Assembly: GCA_002792135.1 (NCBI GenBank)
Contig: PFNU01000056.1
Location: forward strand, 1 to 5,999
DNA length: 5,999 nucleotides
DNA from: a bacterium (Candidatus Torokbacteria) CG_4_10_14_0_2_um_filter_35_8
GTDB lineage: Bacteria > Patescibacteriota > GCA-2792135
Direction: 5' to 3'
Positions within the stretch are counted from its first letter, which is position 1. The number at the start of each line of letters is the position of its first letter. Below, piece by piece: positions 5,301-5,999 of the stretch. Under the pieces are notes generated by a model, which had not been told where the DNA came from, ran no database searches, and saw only the letters and a program-made list of their open reading frames with translations. A program made the translations under genes and the position numbers.

Positions 5301-5999
5301 CTATAGATAAACAAAAGGTGAAAGCTTATTCATCTGAAAACGAAATCCAGCAAGCTGTGAAAAAGATCTAATTTTATCTTGCTCTCTAATTTGAATAATC
5401 TTTTTAGCAGACAATGGCCCAATCCCTGGCACTTTAAGTAAATTCCAATAACTTGCTTTATTGAGACTTATTGGGAAAACTTCCGGATGCTTTTCTGCCC
5501 ATAAAGCTTTAGGGTCATTTGTCTCTATTAAAAAACCATCTTCATCCAAAGGAATATCGCGATGAGAAAAACGGTAAAAACGCATGAGAAAATCTGCCTG
5601 GTAAAGCCGATGCTCACGAATAAGTGATGCAGCAGGCTTTTCAGAAAGAGGAGTATTAGGCACAGGTCGAAAAGCTAAGTAAAAAACCCTGCTAAATTTA
5701 AAGGTTTTATAAAGAAAATGAGTCATTTTGATAATGTCTCTATCTTTCTCCTCTCCTGCTCCGACTACGAATTGAGTTGTCAGACTTGGTGTTTTCTTCC
5801 CAGTAAAATAATAATTCTTAAGCTCTTTTTTAATTAAAAATAAAGTACTAAAAAAGCCTTTTTTAAGTTTTTTATTAGGCGAAAGTTGCAAAAGATCGGC
5901 CTCAGTTGGCGATTCAATATTAAGAGAGATTCTACTCGCAAGTTTAATGGATTCACTGATAGTACTTACAGAAGCACCGGGCATAATTTTTAGATGAAG
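5301..5999 (-). CDS. putative DNA modification/repair radical SAM protein, C-terminal part
   Basis: The frame is open to the window end: upstream of the ATG at 5984 it reads LHLKI, continuous with MPGAS, so that Met is internal and the gene begins outside the window. The visible 232 residues match, from memory, the C-terminal part of the rSAM_link_UDG family (TIGR03916): LHLKIMPGAS, RISLNIESPTEADLL, SLTTQFVVGAGEEKDRDII, the phrase FYLAFRPVPNTPL, REHRLYQADFLMRFYRFS, and WAEKHPEVFPISLNKASY. A helix-hairpin-helix DNA-binding motif, LLKVPGIGPLSAKKIIQIR, lies near the end. The CxxxCxxC iron-sulphur motif should be in the missing N-terminus. Family members usually sit next to a uracil-DNA glycosylase-like gene, which would be expected beyond 5999. 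The exact reaction is not established. The stop is TAG at 5303-5301. Confidence 0.85.
   Translation of the reverse strand, partial: LHLKIMPGASVSTISESIKLASRISLNIESPTEADLLQLSPNKKLKKGFFSTLFLIKKELKNYYFTGKKTPSLTTQFVVGAGEEKDRDIIKMTHFLYKTFKFSRVFYLAFRPVPNTPLSEKPAASLIREHRLYQADFLMRFYRFSHRDIPLDEDGFLIETNDPKALWAEKHPEVFPISLNKASYWNLLKVPGIGPLSAKKIIQIREQDKIRSFSQLAGFRFQMNKLSPFVYL

Overview
This AT-rich window most likely comes from a Patescibacteria (CPR)-type bacterium, probably a metagenome-assembled contig. The clues are tightly packed genes with little or no Shine-Dalgarno sequence, a histidine kinase with the many-helix membrane head common in that group, a palindromic intergenic element that I recall from many such genomes, and short degenerate tandem repeats between genes. 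This placement is an inference; the sequence contains no rRNA or ribosomal protein. The standard genetic code fits: there is no in-frame TGA in the 730-codon kinase or the 261-codon methyltransferase.

Left part (1-1516). A convincing extended -10 promoter drives an intact CYTH-domain protein (161-736). Its stop overlaps by ATGA the start of an HD-domain gene (from 733) that stops just after its HD motif. Directly behind the stop, 1099-1402 holds the broken 3' half of a second CYTH gene, readable only by changing frame at about 1170-1200. Behind that, 1384-1516 is a further coding-like remnant in two frames. The simplest reading is an ancestral CYTH-HD-CYTH row that lost its middle by deletion and is decaying. 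Positions 1-145 may hold a broken minus-strand gene.

Middle part (1517-5049). An AT-rich leader contains a 14-codon upstream ORF whose stop overlaps the Shine-Dalgarno sequence of a class I SAM-dependent methyltransferase (1673-2458). Ten bases later comes a membrane-bound hybrid-free histidine kinase (2469-4661: about nine membrane helices, GAF, coiled coil, HisKA, HATPase), and ten bases after that a stand-alone CheY-like receiver (4672-5049). The three look like one operon: the kinase would phosphorylate the receiver, which has no output domain, and the methyltransferase is co-transcribed with an unknown substrate.

Right part (5050-5999). A 251-base spacer between convergent genes is unusually full of repeats: a heptamer CTAGGTN tandem array starting in the receiver stop codon, a direct repeat flanking a small hairpin, a dispersed palindrome-type element, and a hairpin suited to terminate transcription from both sides. 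The minus-strand gene beyond it (5301-5999, N-terminus outside the window) is the C-terminal part of a putative DNA modification/repair radical SAM protein ending in a helix-hairpin-helix.
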